Below are positions 58,310-64,000 of a DNA stretch of 64,000 bases, one piece after another (the stretch's first letter is position 1; every line of letters starts with the position of its first letter). The DNA is taken from positions 1 to 64,000 of the forward strand of contig MU832089.1 in NCBI GenBank assembly GCA_029204225.1, written 5' to 3'. A model generated the notes under the pieces. That model did no database searches. It was given only the letters and a program-made list of their open reading frames with translations, and was not told the origin of the DNA. The DNA is from Diphasiastrum complanatum. Lineage: Eukaryota > Streptophyta > Lycopodiopsida > Lycopodiales > Lycopodiaceae. A program made the translations under genes and the position numbers.

Positions 58310-58675
58310 CTGACATGCAATCATGTAGGATCTCAGATTCTTTTCATGCAATCCAAATGGATCTCAGATTCTTGGCATGCAATCATGAGGGTTCATAGAT
58401 TCTTGGCATGCAACAGTCATGAAGTGACATGCAATCATGAGAGTTCATAGATTCTTGGCATGCAACAGTCATGAAGTGACATGCATGGTCATTCAGGAAT
58501 GCATGGTGTGACATGCAAGCTTCAAATCTGACATGCAAGCTCTAAATCTGACATGCAAAGACAATAGGCCACTGATGGCATGACATGCAAGCCCTAGATC
58601 TAACATGCAAACTCTAAATCTAACATGCATGTACAATAGACCACTGATGGCATGGCATGCAAAAGTACTGAACAT
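58310..58675. repeat. Minisatellite based on GACATGCAA
   Basis: GACATGCAA or GGCATGCAA recurs about fifteen times. There are two higher-order units: a 48-bp unit with TCATGAG-GTTCATAGATTCTTGG, and a roughly 90-bp unit with CTCTAAATCT and CCACTGATGGCATG. Confidence 0.88.
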
Positions 58676-58712
58676 CCATTCTTACATAGGGGTAACAATT
58701 TCAAGAGCATAC

Positions 58713-59901
58713 CATGGTTTCGAGAGAAGGTGAAAGTGAATGAGGGAGAGAGTGTGTGTGTGTGTGTTTGTGTTGTGATGTGAGAGAGAGGTAGAAATCT
58801 GAGGGCTTGAGCTCCAAATAATCATGCAATCACAAAATAACATAGTCTCCTTGAGGTGATGCCTCAATCCCCTTCTCCAGAGCACCTGTACACAACAAAC
58901 AATATAATGGCAGAGTCTGGATGCATCAATCTTCAATCTTCCTAGTAGAGGGGCACATTTCCACTTATATAGAGAGCGGAGAGACCTTCAAAAGTGAGTG
59001 AGGTGTCAAGTTCAAGTGTATGAGGTGTGAGGGAGACTCCAATTGGACTTAGGGAGAAGTGGAGTGCATGGATGAGGTGTTTTAGTTAGGGAGGGTGAAT
59101 GGGTGATGTGTACTAGCTTGGGAGAGTTATTATGGTGATTTGGCATTTGAAGTGAGAGTGTAGGAGGGCGCCCCATTCTAGGTGTCAAATTGCCTAGAAT
59201 GTATGAGGAAAAGTAGGTGGTACAAGGTTCCAACTTGACTTTTTAATTACATACAATTTTACATGGTTACAACTTGGGAATTCACCCAAGTGCAATCTTC
59301 CTAAGGAAGAGCCAAGGTATATGTCCATCTTGTTTTTGCATAATGTTCATCAATTCCTAGGCCCTTTTTTCTAGAGGTTGCCCATCCTTAGTCATGGTCA
59401 TTGGCACTTATTTTATAGAGGTTGCCCATCCTCAATCATGGTGGAGCAAGTCACTAGGGTGATTAGACCCTAAGCCTTGTCCTGTTCTTTATAGACTCCT
59501 CTGAGCCTTCATTATAGACTTTGTCAAAAAGCCTTGCTTCTTGTTTCGATTCTTGTTCTTCTAGCACTTTCTTGAGTACCTGCACATACCCTCAAAGAGA
59601 GATCAATCCTTAAGCCCAGAGGGCTTCTTATTCTTGTTCAGATTCTTCAGGTACGTTCATGTGTACCTGCACATCCCTTCAAAGAAACGTCAGTGATCAT
59701 AATACCATCAAATATGGTTCATAGAAGATTCTTAATTCTATAGGTGTCAATGCATGTTGCTCGATTCATTAAAGCAATAAATTTATACAATATTCTAAAA
59801 GAATACTGATCATTGATAATTCTATATCATCAAGTTCTATCTAGGTTGGAAGCTGGGAAAGTCTTTATTTGTTAGGAGCAATTTGTCTCTAGAAATTACA
59901 C
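58713..59901. repeat. 1.2 kb direct repeat, left copy (LTR-like)
   Basis: It matches 60369-61652 almost throughout, from CATGGTTT to AATTACAC. A GT/GA microsatellite opens it. Trimmed by two bases it starts TG and ends CA, as LTRs do. On the minus strand an ORF of 84 codons begins MKIDASRLCHYIVCCVQVLW and its partner is conserved in the other copy. I do not recognise the protein. Confidence 0.8.
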
Positions 59902-60368
59902 CCCTCCAATGCATAAAGTGTTGTCCTCAACGAAAATTTCTCAATTAAGAGTCTTCAATCTGTTAAAAATTTCTAGATACCAAACTGCGTTCATGTTTAT
60001 TTCTTTCTCTCAGATTTGATCTTATGTGTAAGATCAACTTTGGGTAAAGAGTCTTTTCTTTCTTGATCTAGCTCAGATCTCTTAATCTATAAATTCAAAA
60101 TTAGCTTACTGAATCTATCTCAAGTAGATCCAATCATTTCATCTTCATCCTGAGCTTTAGATTTCTCAAAAACAATTTTATAGTAAAATTGTTTCTTTGG
60201 GGATTCAGAAATGGCATATAGTCCTCCACAAGTAGGCTTCCAGTGTTTCGTGGTCATCTAGTTCTTCCACAGGCCTAGCAGGAGTCTGGTCTTCTTGATC
60301 TTTTCCAAGCAGTTCTTGCTTTTCGAAGCACAAGGCCTCTTAAACACCGGGTGGAGCTTTGTGTTCTT
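59902..60368. other. 467-bp spacer between the 1.2 kb direct repeats
   Basis: No gag, pol or primer-binding site is seen. If the repeats are LTRs, this would be a very small non-autonomous internal region. Confidence 0.5.
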
Positions 60369-61652
60369 CATGGTTTTGAGAGAAGGTGAAAGTGAGAGAG
60401 GGAGAGAGAGAGTGTGTGTGTGTGTGTGTGTTTGTGTTGTGATGTGAGAGAGATAGTTAAAAATCTGAGGGTTTGAGCTCCAAATAATCCTGCAATCACA
60501 AAATAACATAATCTCCTTGAGGTGATGCCTCAATCCCCTTCTCCAGAGCACCTGTACACAACAAACAATAAAATGGCAGAGTCTGGATGCATCAATCTTC
60601 AATCCTCCTAGTAGAGGGGTGCATTTCCACTTATATAGAGAGTGGAGAGACCTTCAAAAGTGAGTGAGGTGTCAAGTTCAAGTGTATGAGGTGTGAGGGA
60701 GACTCCAATTGGACTTAGGGAGAAGTGGTGTGCATGGATGAGGTGTTTTAGTTAGGGAGGATGAATGGGTGATGTGTACTAGCTTGGGAGAGTTATTATG
60801 GTGATTTGGCATTTGAAGTGAGAGTGTAGGAGGGCGCCCCATTCTAGGTGTCAAATTGCCTAGAATGCATGAGGAAAAGTAGGTGGGAGGTAGGTGGTAC
60901 AAGGTTCCAACTTGACTTTTTAATTACATACAATTTTACATGGTTACAACTTGGGAATTCACCCAAGTGCAATCTTCCTAAGGAAGAGCCAAGGTATATG
61001 TCCATCTTGTTTTGCATAATGTTCATCAATTCCTAGGCCCTTTTTTCTAGAGGTTGCCCATCCTCAGTCATGGTCATTGGCACTTATTTTATAGAGGTTC
61101 CCCATCCTCAATCATGGTGGAACAAGTCACTAGGGTGATCAGACCCTAAGCCTTGTCATGTTCTTTATAGACTCCTCTGAGCCTTCATTATAGACTTATA
61201 AATAAGCCTTCTTTATAGACTCCTCTGAGCCTTCATTATAGACTTTGTCAAAAAGCCTTCTTGTTTACTGTCTTTAAGTTTAGAAAGCTTTTTGTTTCGA
61301 TTCTTGTTCTTCTAGCACTTTCTTGAGTACCTGCACATACCCTCAAAGAGAGATCAATCCTTAAGCCCAGAGGGCTTCTTATTCTTGTTCAGATTCTTCA
61401 GGTACGTTCATGTATACCTGCACATCCTTTCAAAGAAAGGTCAGTGATCATAATACCATCAAACATGGTTCATAGAAGATTCTTAGTTCTACAGGTGTCA
61501 ATTCCTGTTACTCAATTCATTAAAGCAATAAATTTATACAATATTCTAAAAGAATACTGATCATTGACAATTCTATATCATCAAGTTCTATCTGGGTTGG
61601 AAGCTGGGAAAGTCGATATTTTTTAGGAGCAATTTGTCTCTACAAATTACAC
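60369..61652. repeat. 1.2 kb direct repeat, right copy (LTR-like)
   Basis: It is about 95 bases longer than the left copy because of an internal tandem duplication (CTCCTCTGAGCCTTCATTA near 61165 and 61220) and an added stretch near 61260. It abuts copia protease/integrase sequence (Cop9) at 61653. Confidence 0.8.
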
Positions 61653-63310
61653 TAACTTCCAAAGTGCAGATCCATCAAGATTTATCTTTCTTGGAGACGA
61701 ATCAAAGCATCAAGTGAATGGTATTGGTTCACTATGGCTCAACACAAACGGTAGAGACAGATGACTCGAAGACATTTCGTTCATGCCTACACTACAACAG
61801 GACTTGCTATCAGTGGCAAGAACAGCTGATGCATGGATGCGTGTAACATTCTCAAACAAAGCACTTGTTGATTCAAGCACCAGTACATTGATTACTCAAG
61901 GTAGAAGAAAAGGCAACCTGTATCACTTGAAGGTGCGTCTCCCTACCTGCAGATCAAGTGCATCAAACCCATGATGATTCGTCAGATATTCTATGGCACA
62001 TGAGACTATGCCATATGAATTCAATGGACTGTATCAAACAAGTCATCATGGAGCAATCACAGGTTGGAGCATCTCGAATGCAACAAATTCGATGACCTGT
62101 GATGCATGTATAAAAGGTAAGATGTCACGTACTCCTTTTGTCAAAGACTCCTATAGAACGACAAAGATTCTGGAGCTAGTACATTCAGACATCTGTGGAC
62201 CTTTCAACATGATCTCAGAAGGAGGCTCGAAATACTATATCACTTTTATTGATGATTACAATAAGTTTTTCAGAGTCTACTTCATTCACAATAAATCAGA
62301 TGCATTTGACAAATTCACAGAGTATGTGAACTGGATAGAAAAATGCACAAAAAATAAGGTGAAGCAGATCAAAACAGATTGGGGTGGAGAATACATCTCA
62401 AACCAATTCACTGATTTCTACAATGATTGATAAATCATTCACAGAAGGACAACATCTTATATACCGCAGCACAATGGTGTTGCAGAAAGAAAGAACAGGA
62501 CTCTCATGGAAGCTGCTAGGTGTATGATGGCCTATTCGAAGGCTCCAATAGTGCTATGGGCTAAAGCAGTAGCTACAGCTGGTTACATTCAGAACAAGAC
62601 AGAAAAATTTGGTGTTCCTCACACCACACCACATGAATTATAGTGGGGTAGAAAACCCAATCTGACTCTTATTCGAATCTTTGGTTGTGCAGCATATGCA
62701 CATGTTCCTAACAAGCTTCGAAAGAAGCTTGATGAGAAAGCAGAACAAGGATATCTTGTAGGATATGACAATCATTCGTCATACTACATAGTCTATATGC
62801 CAGAGACAAACACAATGAAGACAGTCAAAGACGTCAAATTCAATGAGAGAAAAACAATGGCCAACAATGATCCTGTCGTTATGAAGTCCTTGGAAGACAA
62901 TATTATGATCTACCAACCGTGACAGAGGGAGCAGAGGATGAACACTTAGATGACAATGTTCGAGTCGCATCTCATTCGAGTGACGAATCAGATGAAGAGA
63001 GATTCACAAGCCAGCCTACTAGTACAACACTTGTAAACCGAAATGGTTCCAGACCTAGTAGAACAAACAAAGGCAAGAGCATTGCAGTACCAAAAGAATC
63101 TCCTAGAAGATCAACAAGAGAATGAAGAGCGCTAGATGAATCCTCCAGTTCTGACTCAGTAGCTAAGCAACCTACAAAATGACTCGGGGAATCGACATCC
63201 CTTCTCATCCTACTCATAATCTGACCGAAAACACAATTGTACTATCATGAATCAAACAGATGCATGCCTCAGTATGATTTGGACTCGGTATATCAATGTA
63301 CTGAATCATT
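61653..63310 (+). pseudogene. Cop9: copia protease-integrase relic
   Basis: The post-protease region (HQVNGIGSLWLN, LQQDLLSVARTADAWM) leads to the integrase zinc-binding end (CDACIKGKMSRTPF) and the core: HSDICGPFNMISEGGSKYYI with FIDDYNKFFRVYF, KTDWGGEYISNQF (Trp for the usual Asn) and PQHNGVAERKNRTLMEAAR. All three catalytic acidic residues are visible. IRIFGCAAYAHVPNKLRKKL and a linker ending RRSTRE (near 63120) follow. Stops at about 61765, 61975, 62428, 62641 and 62922 interrupt it. The RT is absent; recognisable sequence fades by 63310. Confidence 0.85.
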
Positions 63311-64000
63311 GATTTAGGGAACAATGATTATTACACAGATTGATTCCATTTAATAGATGCAGCAAGATCTACAGATAAATACATTACAATACATCCTCTT
63401 CTCTGCTAGGAAGAAGGAAAGATTAAGCTCTATCATAGAACACACACAAAACCAAGACTCCTCTCCTGCAAATCGAAAGAGTAGGAATAGAATACAATAC
63501 TAAAGAAATGAAAAACGTTCTGGCTCATATAGCCAAGAATGGGACTCGTAGAAGAGTCTGGAGGCACGTAACTGCTTCTGAGGATCTCTGCCAGTGTTGT
63601 CTTGCCAAGTGTAGAACTACAAACGTGGACCAACCAGGGACTGCCACAACAAGAAGAGAAAGAAGCCCTTGATAACTGCCTGCAAGAAAGAGCCTGTAGT
63701 TGCTTGACAGGTGGAAGTGGCTATTCCAAAGCCAAAGACAGTCTGCCAAGTGTAATGAAATGGTTGAAGTCCACGACCATGACTGTCTTCTTAGGAATGA
63801 GGATTGAAACACTGCTATGGACTTCAGAATCTGCCCTTGGAAGATCGTGTAAGAGAAGCATTGGTGAACAGCCATGCCCTTTCCAACTGCTGCTATAATG
63901 TTGAAGTCCTGCGTGGATGCTCGGCTGGAAATACAACGTGGTAACTCCAGAAGCGTGGCGTCTGCCTTTGAAGAAACCATACATGGAGAAGAAGCAGAGA
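63311..64000. other. Unassigned segment at window end
   Basis: The base composition is more even than in the flanking DNA. On the minus strand frames of 151 and 87 codons overlap (63525-63980 and 63721-63984). On the plus strand there is one of 98 codons. None resembles a family I know. It may be a copia LTR or the edge of a host gene. Confidence 0.35.

Noticed and set aside
61783-61974. Short ORF as a host gene
   Set aside because: It is the post-protease part of the Cop9 copia relic (LLSVARTADAW).

Overview
This window looks like a repeat-rich nuclear segment of a land plant, probably a lineage with a large genome (gymnosperm or fern-like; I cannot fix the species). The evidence is a wall-associated-kinase type receptor gene with spliceosomal introns (one apparent intron of about 10 kb), Ty3/gypsy and Ty1/copia elements at nearly every scale, primer-binding sites matching plant initiator tRNA-Met (TGGTATCAGAGC), and long AT-rich intergenic tracts. 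I see no bacterial, organellar, rRNA or tRNA genes and no CRISPR array.

Layout. 1-7014: 3' portion of a degenerate gypsy element (Gyp1) with its 3' LTR, inserted at the very start of the gag of a copia element (Cop1, 7015-10492, truncated before RNase H). 10.5-13.8 kb: AT-rich DNA with a fold-back and two tandem repeats. 13838-29171: the one recognisable host gene, a WAK-like receptor kinase. Its ectodomain exons (13838-15050, 15419-15595) and transmembrane exon (25609-25775) are on the + strand. Its kinase C-lobe exons (27328-29171) are on the - strand. The large intron carries gypsy and copia remnants (Gyp2, Cop2, Gyp3).

The key observation is that 25776-29171 behaves as an inverted block. 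At both edges the WAK gene and a copia element (Cop3) are cut. Turning the block round puts the kinase exons back in the gene's orientation and rejoins Cop3's protease codon for codon. The gene is therefore a broken pseudogene in this assembly, also lacking the ATP-binding lobe, unless the inversion is an assembly error.

29-36 kb: remainder of Cop3, then a copia of another family (Cop4) interrupted by Cop5 (31048-35552, target duplication CATTG), which itself contains a gypsy LTR fragment like that of Gyp1. 37.4-39.8 kb: an internally deleted copia (Cop6, - strand) with a clean 341-codon ORF. 42-42.9 kb: a striking minisatellite built on TGCGAGTCATTTTT. 43076-54310: a nested pair, an older copia (Cop7, TSD CTATC) holding a young one (Cop8, 45210-51007, TSD CTTAG, LTRs nearly identical). 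Cop8 lacks the reverse-transcriptase catalytic core, so it was probably mobilised in trans. 54.3-64 kb: a duplicated non-coding block, a gypsy-type gag relic, a 31-base poly(C) tract, another minisatellite, a 1.2 kb direct-repeat pair, a copia pol relic (Cop9) and an unassigned end.

Functionally there is one damaged receptor gene and layers of retrotransposon insertion, deletion and rearrangement. The order of events can be read from target duplications and LTR divergence. All element names (Gyp1, Cop1 and so on) are local labels.
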